NCBI GenBank assembly: GCA_016199125.1 | Contig: JACQHH010000181.1 | Location: 1-41,404 of the forward strand | From: Candidatus Lambdaproteobacteria bacterium | GTDB taxonomy: Bacteria > SAR324 > JACQKK01 | DNA: 41,404 nt | Reading direction: 5' to 3' | Made by a program: the position numbers and the translations under genes | Part shown: positions 19,226 through 28,297 of the stretch, one piece after another | How positions within the stretch are numbered: position 1 is the first letter of the stretch | How the letters are laid out: each line of letters opens with the position of its first letter | Notes under the pieces: generated by a model | What the model was told of the DNA's origin: nothing | Seen by the model: only the letters and a program-made list of their open reading frames with translations | Database searches by the model: none

Positions 19226-19765
19226 GTAAGACCCTGAATCAATTAGGTGCCGCGGCCGAAGTCGCCATACCCAAGCCCCGTTACCGGGTCAGCAAAAGAA
19301 GAGTTTCAACTAACAGTTCACGCCGCGGCATGTCAATGCGGAAAACGCCACTGCGACAGCGGAGTGTGGTGACGTCGGCCCAGTTGGCCGAAACCGGCAT
19401 GGCCTGCGTCCCTGGCTCGTGTTCGTTGCGCGATTGTCGCAAGTGCCGGTTTGTTGCGCTGGATGCCGATCCCTGTAAAAGCAAGGACCGATGCTAGCAC
19501 GAAAGGGGCGCTATTCCTAGCGGCTTTTTCGCCCCCGCCGGCACGGGTCGTGGGTGCGAGCCGCGGGAAATCCTGGGATTTGCCGGGAGCAGCTTCCACC
19601 GGAGGAAAAAGGCGCTACAGTGGGAACAGGCGGTCTGCCGCGCGGCGCTCGTTGCCGGGGATCTGCCGGGAACGCGGCACTCCCGCCCGGCGTGCGCAGG
19701 GAGTCGCGGGTGCCGCGCAAGCCCCCACGCCGGGATCGGGCGCGGCCCCAGGCAGCCACCGTCGC
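19226..19765. other. Intergenic region between glycosyltransferase and tRNA-Val
   Basis: About 540 bp without a supported gene. The first 120 bp next to the glycosyltransferase start are less GC-rich than the surroundings and probably hold its promoter. Near 19500 GGGGCG and CGCCCC face each other across about 23 bases and could form a loose stem. No coding frame here has recognisable content or a convincing ribosome binding site. Confidence 0.4.
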
Positions 19766-19794
19766 TTGACGCTCCGCATGGCCTCGGTTAAACG
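19766..19794 (+). promoter_or_regulatory. Probable sigma70 promoter of tRNA-Val
   Basis: TTGACG (19766-19771) is followed after 16 bases by TTAAAC (19788-19793), or after 17 bases by TAAACG. The tRNA begins 18 bases later, a distance that fits initiation a few bases before the mature 5' end. Confidence 0.6.
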
Positions 19795-19811
19795 TACAGA
19801 CATTGGAAATC

Positions 19812-19883
<72 letters not shown>

Positions 19884-20437
19884 TGCCGGATTGGCGGCTG
19901 GCCCCGCCCAATCAGTCTCCAGGATGCCGGAGCAGGACGATCGGCAGGCGAGCGGGGCGCCGCCCCGGGACCGTTCACGCTCACGATCCCATCCCGTTGA
20001 AAGCGTCGCTGCATTGCGTCACGGCACGGCTCATGAGGAGGCTGCTGCGCCGGCGCCGCGGCAATCGCTGCAAACAGGTCTACGGCAGGACGCCCAAGGG
20101 CCTCGCGTTCCACGCTCATTCTGGAAGAGGACTCGCAGCCGTGCGGCGCTCATGAAGACCCTGGTTCAGGCTGTGCGCTTTTGCACCGTGTTGCGCATGA
20201 CAGTGACCGGACGATTTCGCCGGTTTTGGGCCAGGTGAGCCGCGCGCGCCGGAATTGTCTCCCTGCGCAAGGCACAGGTCGATCCGAGCGCCGGAATACG
20301 GGAACGGATTCCGCGCGCGCCAGGTGCGGTCGGCGGCGGCGTGCAGGGGCGGAATCCTGTGCATGAAATGTTGCAGCAGAGTGTGGCGATCAACTTCCCG
20401 CGTAAAAGCCGATACTCCATGGGATCATTATTGCGCG
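19884..20437. other. Intergenic region between tRNA-Val and the second glycosyltransferase
   Basis: About 550 bp with no gene I can support. A short stem-loop (19953-19967) may end the tRNA transcript. Base composition falls towards the glycosyltransferase start, from the window average to roughly half G+C. No integrase, direct repeat of the tRNA end or insertion sequence was found. Confidence 0.4.
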
Positions 20438-21460
20438 ATGAGCATTAACCATAGGTTGCTGCGCAGTGCCCGGGAGTTCTATCGGCGCCTTCCTGTTCCC
20501 TTGCGCTGGAAACAGCACTACTTGTTACCGACTATCTTTCGTTTGACGGGCGGATACTTCCGGGGCACCGGAGCCTATCAGAAATGGATCAGCGAGCGAA
20601 ATACCCCGCAATTCGATCACCTTGCCGATACGTATTATCGGCAGCTCATGTCCAACGGAAATCTTGCATTCAAGCTACAGGATCATACACCAAAAATATC
20701 GATTATCATCCTATCGTTTGGGCAGAGCAAATACACGTTGGCCTGCCTGCAATCGGTCAGTGTACATACCGCACCGGCACCGCCTTTTGAGGTCCTGGTA
20801 TTCGACAATGGCAGCAGCGCGGAGCATCTGGAGCGCATCGAAAAATATTCCTCGTCCCTGTGCCTGCTGCGCTCCGAAGAGAATCTTGGCTTCGCCAAGG
20901 GTTGCAATGCCGCGGCGGCACACGCACGGGGCGAATATCTTCTGTTCCTCAACAACGATACGCTCGTCACGCCGGGCTGGCTCACCGCCCTGCTGCACGT
21001 CATGCAGGCCCACGCCGATGCGGGCATTGTCGGTCCGAAGCTGATGTATGCCGATGGGACGTTGCAGGAGGCCGGGGCAAAGGTCCTGCAGGACGGCCAT
21101 GTGGAGCAGCGGGGCAAAGCCGACGATGCGCACCGGCCAATCTACAATCGCTGCGAAGCGGTACCGTATTGTACCGGCGCGGCGATACTCGTGCGCCGGG
21201 ACATCTTCCGGGCGGTTGACGGATTTGACGAATCGTATGCTCCCGCGTACTACGAGGACGCGGACTTGTGCTTCAAATTCCGCCAGGCCGGATATGAGAC
21301 GTACTATAGTCCCGATGCACTGGTGATTCACCGGGAAGGTGGCACGAGCCAGTCCATGTGGGGGGACAGCGGTGTCGCGGCGGTGGTGGAGCGGAATCGT
21401 CTGCGCTTTCTCGGCAAGTGGAAAGGCGAGCTCCAGCAGCACGCAAAGAAGTCGCGCTAG
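20438..21460 (+). CDS. Glycosyltransferase family 2
   Basis: A 340-residue GT-A enzyme. About 80 N-terminal residues lead into KISIIILSFGQSKYTLACLQSV, then VFDNGSSAEHL and LLFLNNDTLVTPGW, which supplies the DxD-like NND metal site. CTGAAILVRRDIFRAVDGFDESYAPAYYEDADLCFKFRQAGY matches WbbL-like rhamnosyltransferases. The ATG at 20438 is preferred to an upstream frame whose sequence has no similarity. The first 300 bp are AT-rich (about 42% G+C at 20641-20700), unlike the rest of the window, suggesting acquisition from outside. The TAG stop lies within the CTAG flanking a repeat element. Confidence 0.9.
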   Translation: MSINHRLLRSAREFYRRLPVPLRWKQHYLLPTIFRLTGGYFRGTGAYQKWISERNTPQFDHLADTYYRQLMSNGNLAFKLQDHTPKISIIILSFGQSKYTLACLQSVSVHTAPAPPFEVLVFDNGSSAEHLERIEKYSSSLCLLRSEENLGFAKGCNAAAAHARGEYLLFLNNDTLVTPGWLTALLHVMQAHADAGIVGPKLMYADGTLQEAGAKVLQDGHVEQRGKADDAHRPIYNRCEAVPYCTGAAILVRRDIFRAVDGFDESYAPAYYEDADLCFKFRQAGYETYYSPDALVIHREGGTSQSMWGDSGVAAVVERNRLRFLGKWKGELQQHAKKSR

Positions 21461-21612
21461 GCTTTGTCTGAAAAGGCAACCGCCGCCCTTGTATGTCTGT
21501 ACCAGCCCGTCTCGAAGGGCGCGAACCCGCATTGCTGGCGCCGTGGCCTTCGAGACAGCCGCCATTGGCGGCTTCCTCAGGCACACGGTATTTATTCCCA
21601 AACAGAGCTTAG
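21457..21612. repeat. IS5-like miniature element, copy A
   Basis: A 148-bp core (21461-21608) lies between CTAG and TTAG. Its ends are GCTTTGTCTGAAAA and, from the other strand, GCTCTGTTTGGGAA, the style of IS5/IS427-group termini. Inside, GTCTCGAAGG pairs with CCTTCGAGAC. It encodes no transposase. The left CTAG supplies the TAG stop codon of the glycosyltransferase. Confidence 0.7.
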
Positions 21613-22022
21613 CCGGCCTTGCGCCACATTCCCCTGCGGCACGTTCCCCCGCGGCCGGATTCGCCCCCCTCCCCTCCCCCCGAAAAGAGCACATCCTCCA
21701 GCCTGCCCGACGCCTTGCCCGCCGCCGCGGCCGCCTGGGGCGCCCGGCCGCCGTTCCCTTCCACGGCCCCTGACGGTTTCTGTTGAAGACGCCTTCCAAG
21801 CGCGATAGGAGTGTCCAACCGGCCATCCGCCGAGCGGGCCGCAATTTGACCTAGGTCAAGCGCGGGCCGCGCAATTCGGATAGGGATGGCTGGTGCGAAT
21901 CCGCGATGGGGCCGGCCGTACGACGACCCGCCGGTCGGGATTCGCGCGGGAAATGGCCGCAGCGGGCGGTACTCCGCCGTCTGCCGCGCGGCAAATCAGG
22001 AACCAGCACCGGGGCCTGCCCG
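21613..22022. other. Intergenic region upstream of the second liv operon
   Basis: About 410 bp with C-rich tracts and no supported gene. It should hold the promoter for the livG-to-livF operon. The one clear element is the palindrome at 21846-21859, described separately. Confidence 0.4.
21846..21859 (+). promoter_or_regulatory. FNR-type palindrome upstream of livG2
   Basis: TTGACCTAGGTCAA is a perfect 14-base palindrome of the TTGAY-N4-RTCAA type bound by Fnr/Dnr-like regulators. A weak -10-like TAGGGA begins 28 bases from its centre. It differs in its outer base from the ATGAC-N4-GTCAT boxes of the respiratory cluster, so a different family member may use it. Confidence 0.45.
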
Positions 22023-22826
22023 ATGACTCTTGCCGCCACGACCACCGCCCCGGGCACCGCGCCGCCCGTGCTCGGCGCCGAGCACATGACCCTGCGCTTT
22101 GGCGGGGTCACGGCGCTGCACGACGTGAGCCTGGACGTGCGTGCGGACGAGACGCTGGCCGTGATCGGGCCCAACGGGGCCGGCAAGACCTCGCTGCTCA
22201 ACGTGTTCAGCGGATTCTACCATCCGCAGCAGGGGCGCTGCTTTTTCACGGGCACGGAGATCACCGGCAAGCCCACGCACGAGATTGCGCAGATGGGCGT
22301 CGCGCGCACTTTCCAGGGCACGCACATCTTCGCCGGCATGACCGTGCTGGACAACATCCTGGTCGGCCGGCACTTCCACATGCGCACCACCATTCCCCAG
22401 TCGTTCCTGTACTTCCCCTGGGCGCACCGCGAGGAGCTGCGCCACCGCGAGGTGGTGGAGGACATCATCGACCTGCTGGAGATCGAGTCCATCCGTTCGG
22501 CGCTGGTGGGCGCCCTGGGCTACGGGCTGCGCAAGCGGGTCGATCTGGCCCGGGCGCTGGCCATGGAGCCGCGCGTGCTGCTGATGGACGAGCCCATGGC
22601 CGGCATGAACACCGAGGAGAAGGAAGACCTGGCGCGCTTCATCCTGGACATCCGCGAGGCCCGGCACATCCCCGTGGTGCTGGTGGAGCACGACATGTCC
22701 GTGGTGATGGACCTCGCCGACCGCGTGGCCGTGTTCGACTTCGGACGCAAGATCGCCGAGGGCACGCCGCAGCAGATCCAACGGAATCCGGCCGTGATCA
22801 ACGCCTACCTGGGCGCCTCCGCCTGA
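22023..22826 (+). CDS. livG: Branched-chain amino acid-type ABC transporter ATP-binding protein LivG (second operon)
   Basis: A 267-residue ATPase with Walker A GPNGAGKTS (49-57), LivG-type signature LGYGLRKRVDLARAL, Walker B VLLMDEPMAGM and switch LVEHDMSVVM. A Thr/Ala-rich N-terminal 15 residues precede the family start. It opens an operon continuing with an acyl-CoA ligase gene 33 bp downstream. The longer upstream frame has no similarity. Confidence 0.92.
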   Translation: MTLAATTTAPGTAPPVLGAEHMTLRFGGVTALHDVSLDVRADETLAVIGPNGAGKTSLLNVFSGFYHPQQGRCFFTGTEITGKPTHEIAQMGVARTFQGTHIFAGMTVLDNILVGRHFHMRTTIPQSFLYFPWAHREELRHREVVEDIIDLLEIESIRSALVGALGYGLRKRVDLARALAMEPRVLLMDEPMAGMNTEEKEDLARFILDIREARHIPVVLVEHDMSVVMDLADRVAVFDFGRKIAEGTPQQIQRNPAVINAYLGASA

Positions 22827-22858
22827 GCCACGCACCGCACCACCGGGACGAACACCCT

Positions 22859-24856
22859 ATGCACCAGCCCCACACCCTTCCGCAGCTCCTGCTGGCCCGG
22901 GCCGGGCAGCAGCCCCAGAGCATCTGCCAGCGGCACAAGGACCGCGGCATCTGGCAGACCTATACCTTCGGCCAGGTGCAGGCCATCGTGCGCGAGCTGG
23001 CGCTGGGCTTCGCGGCCATGGGCCTGCGCCGGGGGGAATCGGTGATCCTGGTGGGCGAGAACGAGCCGGAGATTTTCTGGGGCGAATTCGCCGTGCTGGC
23101 CCTGGGCGCCAAGTGCATCGCGCTGTATCCCGACCTCACCGTCGACGAGCTGCACTACATGGGCGAGGACAGCGAGGCGGTGTTCATCGTCGCCCACGAC
23201 CAGGAGCAGGTGGACAAGGCCCTGGCCGCGCTGGAGCGCCTGCCGAAGATCCGCGCCGTGGTGTACTGGGACGAGAAGGGCCTGTGGTCCTACACCCATC
23301 CCCTGCTGCACACGTTTGCCCAGGTGCGTGCGCTGGGCCGCGAGCATGCCCAAGCGCATCCCGGGCTGTTCGAGCGCGAGGTGGCCGCGGGCCGGGACGA
23401 TGAGATCGCCATCCTCACCTATACCTCCGGCACCACCGGGCGCCCCAAGGGCGTGGTGACCACCCACCGCAATCTGTTCGACAGCGCCTACCGCTTCCTG
23501 GACGCGGTGCCGGTGCGCCCGCACGCCGAGTACCTGTCCTACATTCCCCTGGCCTGGGCCACGGAGCAGTACTACGGCATCGCCATCGGCCTGCTGGCCC
23601 CGCTGGTGGTCAACTTCCCGGAAAAGCCCGAGGAAGTGCTGAACAACATCCGCGAGCTGGCGGTGGAGGTGCTGGTCTTCGGCCCGCGGCAGTGGGAAAG
23701 CCTGGCCGCCACGGTGCAGGCACGCATGCTGGATGCCGGGCGCCTGCGCCAGGCGCTCTATCGCTTTGGCGTGCGCATCGGCCATGCCGTCCACGTGGCA
23801 CGCCTGGAGGGCCGCCGCCCCGGCTGGCTGGCGCGCCTGCTGTTTCCCCTGGCCGATGCCCTGGTGCTGCATCCCCTGCGCGACAAGCTGGGGCTGGTGC
23901 GGGCCAAGGTGGTGGTCTCCGGCGGCTCGGCCATGGCCCCGGACGTGTTCCGCCTGTTCCACGCCATGGGCGTCCCCCTGCGCAACATCTACGGGGCCAG
24001 CGAGATCGGCCTGCTCACCGCCCACCGGGGCACGCAGTACAACCTGGAAACGGTGGGCCATTGGATGACGGTGCGCCCGGAATTCGGCGCGGCGCTGGAG
24101 TGGAAGATCGGCCCCGACGGGGGGCTGCTGGTGCGCGGCGGCTCGGGCTTCAACGGCTACTACAACAAGGCCGAAAAATCCGCGGAGAAGATCAAGGACG
24201 GCTGGTTCGATACTGGCGATGCCGTGTCCGTCACGGAGTCCAACGAGCTGGTGTTCCTGGAGCGCGTGGACGACATGCGCACCCTGGCCAGCAACGAGAA
24301 GTACCCGCCGCAATTCATCGAGACCCGGCTGCGCTTCAGCCCCTTCATCAAGGACGTGATGACCGTCGGCGACCGGCGCCACCCCTTTGTCACGGCCCTG
24401 GTGAACATCGATCCGGAGGTCGTGGGCCGCTGGGCCGAGGAGCGGCGCATCGGCTTTTCCACCTACCAGGACCTCTCCCAGAACGCCGAGGTGCGCGCCA
24501 TGATCCAGCGCGAAATCGCGCGCATCAACGACCTGCTGCCCCCCCACGCGCGCGTGGTGCGCTTCGCCAACTTCCCCAAGGAGCTGGACCCCGACGAGGG
24601 CGAACTCACGCGAACGCGCAAGCTGCGCCGCGAGTTCCTGGAAGCGCGTTACCGGCCGCTCATCGACGGCCTCTACGGCGGGGAGCGGCACGTGGACGCC
24701 GTGATTCCCGTCACCTACCAGGACGGCCGCAAGGGCGAGCTGCGCGCCCGGGTGATCATCAACGACCTGGCTCCGGCTCCGGTGGAAGCCGGCGCGCCGG
24801 GTGCCGGCGGCGCCGCGCGGGCGGCGCGTCTGCAGGTGCAGGAGGTGGCGCCGTGA
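22859..24856 (+). CDS. Long-chain-type acyl-CoA ligase (AMP-forming)
   Basis: A 665-residue ANL enzyme that would convert an imported carboxylic acid to its CoA thioester through an acyl-AMP. TSGTTGRPKG (189-198) is the P-loop. NIYGASEIG provides the Mg-ATP Glu, DGWFDTGD the ribose-binding Asp, and GELTRTRKLRREF the catalytic Lys. Length and the FPEKPEEVLNNIREL region match bacterial FadD/long-chain-type ligases found inside liv operons. About 40 residues at the C terminus are Ala/Pro/Gly-rich and look disordered. It overlaps livH by four bases (GTGA). It is the intact paralogue of the gene at 228-2009. Confidence 0.93.
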   Translation: MHQPHTLPQLLLARAGQQPQSICQRHKDRGIWQTYTFGQVQAIVRELALGFAAMGLRRGESVILVGENEPEIFWGEFAVLALGAKCIALYPDLTVDELHYMGEDSEAVFIVAHDQEQVDKALAALERLPKIRAVVYWDEKGLWSYTHPLLHTFAQVRALGREHAQAHPGLFEREVAAGRDDEIAILTYTSGTTGRPKGVVTTHRNLFDSAYRFLDAVPVRPHAEYLSYIPLAWATEQYYGIAIGLLAPLVVNFPEKPEEVLNNIRELAVEVLVFGPRQWESLAATVQARMLDAGRLRQALYRFGVRIGHAVHVARLEGRRPGWLARLLFPLADALVLHPLRDKLGLVRAKVVVSGGSAMAPDVFRLFHAMGVPLRNIYGASEIGLLTAHRGTQYNLETVGHWMTVRPEFGAALEWKIGPDGGLLVRGGSGFNGYYNKAEKSAEKIKDGWFDTGDAVSVTESNELVFLERVDDMRTLASNEKYPPQFIETRLRFSPFIKDVMTVGDRRHPFVTALVNIDPEVVGRWAEERRIGFSTYQDLSQNAEVRAMIQREIARINDLLPPHARVVRFANFPKELDPDEGELTRTRKLRREFLEARYRPLIDGLYGGERHVDAVIPVTYQDGRKGELRARVIINDLAPAPVEAGAPGAGGAARAARLQVQEVAP

Positions 24857-25737
24857 CCGACTTTCTCATCTATCTCATCGAGGGGGCGCTGATCGGCCAG
24901 GTCTATGCGCTGATCGCCATGGGCTTCGTGGTCATCTACCGCGCCAGCAAGGTGTTCAACTTCGCCCAGGGCGAGCTGGTGGTGCTGGGCGGCTACCTGG
25001 TGTGGTGGATGGTGCTGGGCAGCGGGCTGCCGGCCTGGGTGGGCATTCCCCTGGCCTTCGCCCTGGCCGCGCTGACCGGCATCGTCATCGAGCGCATCTT
25101 CTTCTCCAGGCTGGTGGGCGAATCGCTGTTCTCCATGGTCATGGTCACGGTGGGGCTGCTGGTGCTGCTGCGGGGCGTGTTCCTGGTGATCTGGGGGGCG
25201 CACGTGCGCCCATTCCCCATGATCGTGCCCATGCGCCCGCTGATCCTGGGCGAGCTGTTCATCAGCCGCTCCCTGCTCATCGGCGGGGCGGTCACCGTGG
25301 TGGCGGCGGTGGGGCTGTCGTGGTTCTTCAACCGCACCACCGCCGGGCTGCGCATGACGGCCGTGGCGGAGGACCACCAGATCGCCATGTCCCTGGGCAT
25401 CTCGGTGAAGCGCTCGGTGGCCTTCGCCTGGATGCTGGGCGCCGTGCTCTCCACGGTGGGGGCCATCGTGTTCCTCAACGGCAAGTCGCTGAGCTTCCTG
25501 GCTTCGGACATCGGGTTCGCGGCGCTGCCCGTGGCCATGCTGGCCGGGCTGGAATCCATCGGCGGGCTGATCCTGGCCGGGCTGGTGGTGGGCATTGCCC
25601 AGGGCATGGCGGCGGCCTACCTGGATCCGCTGCTGGGCGGTGGCGTGAGCACGGTGCTGCCCTTCGTCGTAATGATCCTCATCCTCTTCTTCCGTCCGAA
25701 CGGGCTGTTCGGCTGGAAGCTGATCGAACGGGTGTAA
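24853..25737 (+). CDS. livH: Branched-chain amino acid-type ABC transporter permease LivH (second operon)
   Basis: A 294-residue membrane permease. It starts at a GTG (24853) sharing GTGA with the ligase stop, with AGGAGGTG seven bases upstream, inside the ligase tail. FLIYLIEGALIGQVYALIAMGFVVIYRASKVFNFAQGELVVLGG is a textbook LivH start. The coupling loop TTAGLRMTAVAEDHQIAMSLGISV and the GLESIGGLILAGLVVG segment follow. Confidence 0.93.
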   Translation: MTDFLIYLIEGALIGQVYALIAMGFVVIYRASKVFNFAQGELVVLGGYLVWWMVLGSGLPAWVGIPLAFALAALTGIVIERIFFSRLVGESLFSMVMVTVGLLVLLRGVFLVIWGAHVRPFPMIVPMRPLILGELFISRSLLIGGAVTVVAAVGLSWFFNRTTAGLRMTAVAEDHQIAMSLGISVKRSVAFAWMLGAVLSTVGAIVFLNGKSLSFLASDIGFAALPVAMLAGLESIGGLILAGLVVGIAQGMAAAYLDPLLGGGVSTVLPFVVMILILFFRPNGLFGWKLIERV

Positions 25738-25740
25738 GCC

Positions 25741-26799
25741 ATGGCCATGCTGCCTTCGGGCGTCTTTGCGGTCCGCTATGCGCAGGACCGCGCGCTGCTG
25801 CGCACCCGGCCGCAATGGGTCTCGCTGGCGCTGTTCATGCTGCTGCTCGCGCTGCTGCCGCACCTGGTCACGCCGCGGCTGCTGGCCATCGCCAACCTGA
25901 TGCTGGTCACGGCCATCGTCGTGGTGGGGTTGCAGATCACGCTGGGCTACGCGGGCCAGGTGAACCTGGGCCAGTCGGCGTTCATGGGCGTGGGCGCCTA
26001 TGCCGCGGGCGTGCTTTCCACCAAGTGGTCCCTGCCGTTCCTGGTGACGATCCCGCTGGGCGGCGTCGCGGCAGCCCTGTTCGGCTTCGTGTTCGGTCTC
26101 TCCGCGGTGCGCATCAAGGGCTTCTACCTGGCGCTGACCACGATCGCCGCGCAATTCATCTTCCATTTCGCCGTGCTCAACCTGCCCGTCTCGTGGCTGG
26201 GCGGCTCCAACGGGATTTCCATGCACCCGGCCCGCCTGGGCGGCATCGAGTTCAGCACGGACGTGAGCATCTACTACCTGTTCCTGGTGTCCTGCACGCT
26301 CATGGTGGCCGGGGCCTTCGGCATGATGCGCAGCCGCACGGGCCGGGCGTTCATCGCCGTGCGGGACGACGACGTGGCTGCCGGCATGACGGGCATTCCG
26401 GTCGTGCGCACCAAGGCCATGGCCTTCCTGGTGGGGGCCTTCTATGCGGGCATCGGCGGCGGGCTGTATGCGTATTACATCCGCTTCATCTCGGTGGACC
26501 AGTTCAATCTGTTCAATTCCGTGTGGTACCTGGGCATGATCATCGTGGGCGGCACCGGCTCCATCGTGGGCGCCCTGCTGGGCACCTTTCTCATCCGCGC
26601 CTTCCAGGAGGTGGTCACGTCCATCGGCCCCCTGCTGGCCGAGCTGGTGCCGTGGCTGGGCGGAGACATCGTGTTTGCCAGCATGAACATCCTGCTGGGC
26701 GGATTGATCGCGTTCTTTGTGATTGTCGAACCGGACGGCCTCATGCACCGCTGGAACATCCTCAAGGCCAGCTACCGCCTGTGGCCCTTCCGCTATTAG
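25741..26799 (+). CDS. livM: Branched-chain amino acid-type ABC transporter permease LivM (second operon)
   Basis: A 352-residue membrane permease beginning three bases after livH. LivM markers are TLGYAGQVNLGQSAFMGVGAYAAG and the RTGRAFIAVRDDDVAAGMTGIPV loop. With LivH it forms the channel. The next gene lies 169 bp away across a GC-rich spacer that could hold an internal promoter. Confidence 0.93.
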   Translation: MAMLPSGVFAVRYAQDRALLRTRPQWVSLALFMLLLALLPHLVTPRLLAIANLMLVTAIVVVGLQITLGYAGQVNLGQSAFMGVGAYAAGVLSTKWSLPFLVTIPLGGVAAALFGFVFGLSAVRIKGFYLALTTIAAQFIFHFAVLNLPVSWLGGSNGISMHPARLGGIEFSTDVSIYYLFLVSCTLMVAGAFGMMRSRTGRAFIAVRDDDVAAGMTGIPVVRTKAMAFLVGAFYAGIGGGLYAYYIRFISVDQFNLFNSVWYLGMIIVGGTGSIVGALLGTFLIRAFQEVVTSIGPLLAELVPWLGGDIVFASMNILLGGLIAFFVIVEPDGLMHRWNILKASYRLWPFRY

Positions 26800-26968
26800 G
26801 CGCGGCGCGGTCCGCCGCACCGCTGCGGGCAGAAGCACCGCGACCTGGGGGCCGCGGTCAGACGAACTGGGGGGTGCAGAGCGTTGGGGCGGCGCCGTGC
26901 GCTGCGGTGGCCCTTGGGGGCCCCGGCGCGGCGCTTCACGTGGCACCACTTCGATAGGGAGACGCAAA

Positions 26969-28204
26969 ATGAAGAGCTTTGGACGTACCGTGTTGGCGGT
27001 CCTGCTGGCGGGGGCCGCGGTGTTCGCGTGGGCGCTGCCGGCATCGCTGCGGGCCGCGCCGGTGGAATACAACGTGGCCGGGTTGGCCGACTATTCCGGT
27101 CCTTATGCCGATGTGATGCCCCTCATTTCCGACGGCCGCAAGGCGGTGTTCACCTGGTGGAACAAGGAAGTGGGTGCCAAGCTGGGCGTGCAGCTCAACT
27201 TCAAGGAATTCGACACGCGCTACGACACGGCCCAGACCGCCAGCCTGTGGCCCGGCGTGCTGGCCGACCTCAAGCCCATCATGATCATGGGCCTGGGTGG
27301 CCCGGACGTGGCGGCCCTGCGCCAGCGCCTGCCCGACGACAAGGTGCCGCTGTTGATGAGCACCGCCGCCTATGGCTTTGCGTGGCAGCCGGAGACGTGG
27401 TTCTTCAACCCGCGGCCCACCTACGCGCACGAGGCCGTGGCCTTCGCGGAGTGGTATCGCGGGCAGAAGGGCGCCAAGACCCTCAAGGTGGCCGTGATCA
27501 GCTCCGAGGCGTCGCCGGCCTATATCGACATCGCGAAAGGCATCGAGAAGTACGCCTCCATGAACCCGACGGTGGAAGTGGTGGAAACGGTGTACACGGC
27601 CGTGCAGCCCACCGACCTCTCCAGCCAGATCCGCCGCGTCGTGCGCAAGGGCGCCGAGGCGCTGCTGATCCAGACCAACACCGCCGTGGTGGTGGCCTCC
27701 AAGCGCGGCCTGGAAGCCGCGGGGCAGGGCGGCATTCCCCTCATGATGAGCTCCCACAACGGCCTGGCGGCTTCGGGCAAGGCCCTGGGCGGCCTGGAGC
27801 AGCTTGAAGGCTCCTTCGAGGTCTACGGCATCGCCAGCCCGGCCGACACCTCGGGCTCGGCCTACAAGTTCTACGAGATGCTGCGCAACGACTTTGGGGT
27901 GAAGGCGCCCTGGAACATCCTGGCCATCCAGGGCACGGAACAAGCCCTGTATTCGGTGCGGGCCGTGGAACAGGCCGTGAAGAAGGTGGGCGCGGCCAAT
28001 CTCACCGGCTCCGCGGTGCGCGAGGGGCTGTATGCGGGCAAGATCCCCAGCGAGGCAACCTTCGGCTTCCTGCCGGATCTGACGTTCACGCGCGAGGGGC
28101 CGTTCCCGGTGCGCGGGCTGACGGCCAACATCACCACCGTGAAGGGCGGCAAGTACACCCTGGCCGCGGCCAACGTGCCCGTGCCGGTCGTGGAAAAATG
28201 GTAG
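26969..28204 (+). CDS. livK: Branched-chain amino acid-type ABC transporter substrate-binding protein (second operon)
   Basis: A 411-residue periplasmic binding protein. The signal peptide (about 1-29, LPASLRAAP) is followed by VEYNVAGLADYSGPYADVMP, with the ligand-binding lobe start typical of organic-acid-type LivK relatives. AGGGAG lies eight bases before the ATG. It is only distantly similar to the binding protein at 2820-4031, so the two transporters probably take up different ligands. Genes next door suggest a carboxylic acid that is then CoA-activated. Confidence 0.92.
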   Translation: MKSFGRTVLAVLLAGAAVFAWALPASLRAAPVEYNVAGLADYSGPYADVMPLISDGRKAVFTWWNKEVGAKLGVQLNFKEFDTRYDTAQTASLWPGVLADLKPIMIMGLGGPDVAALRQRLPDDKVPLLMSTAAYGFAWQPETWFFNPRPTYAHEAVAFAEWYRGQKGAKTLKVAVISSEASPAYIDIAKGIEKYASMNPTVEVVETVYTAVQPTDLSSQIRRVVRKGAEALLIQTNTAVVVASKRGLEAAGQGGIPLMMSSHNGLAASGKALGGLEQLEGSFEVYGIASPADTSGSAYKFYEMLRNDFGVKAPWNILAIQGTEQALYSVRAVEQAVKKVGAANLTGSAVREGLYAGKIPSEATFGFLPDLTFTREGPFPVRGLTANITTVKGGKYTLAAANVPVPVVEKW

Positions 28205-28214
28205 GCCCACGGCG

Positions 28215-28246
28215 CCCCGGCGTGCCGTCTCCGCGGCGCGCCGGGG
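28215..28246 (+). terminator. Strong stem-loop after the second livK
   Basis: CCCCGGCGTGCCG (28215-28227) pairs with CGGCGCGCCGGGG (28234-28246) around the loop TCTCCG: 13 pairs including one G-U. No U-run follows. It lies 10 bases after the binding-protein stop, with livF still downstream, so it probably stabilises the upstream message or partly terminates. Confidence 0.65.
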
Positions 28247-28297
28247 TCTCCGGCGCGGCCCCGCGCCCTGGCCCCGCCCCATCGCAAGGAATCTCCC

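Noticed and set aside
21846-21859. The TTGACCTAGGTCAA palindrome as a fourth member of the respiratory regulon
   Set aside because: Its outer bases differ from the ATGAY boxes and the -10 at the expected distance is poor, so I keep it only as a possible Fnr-type site.
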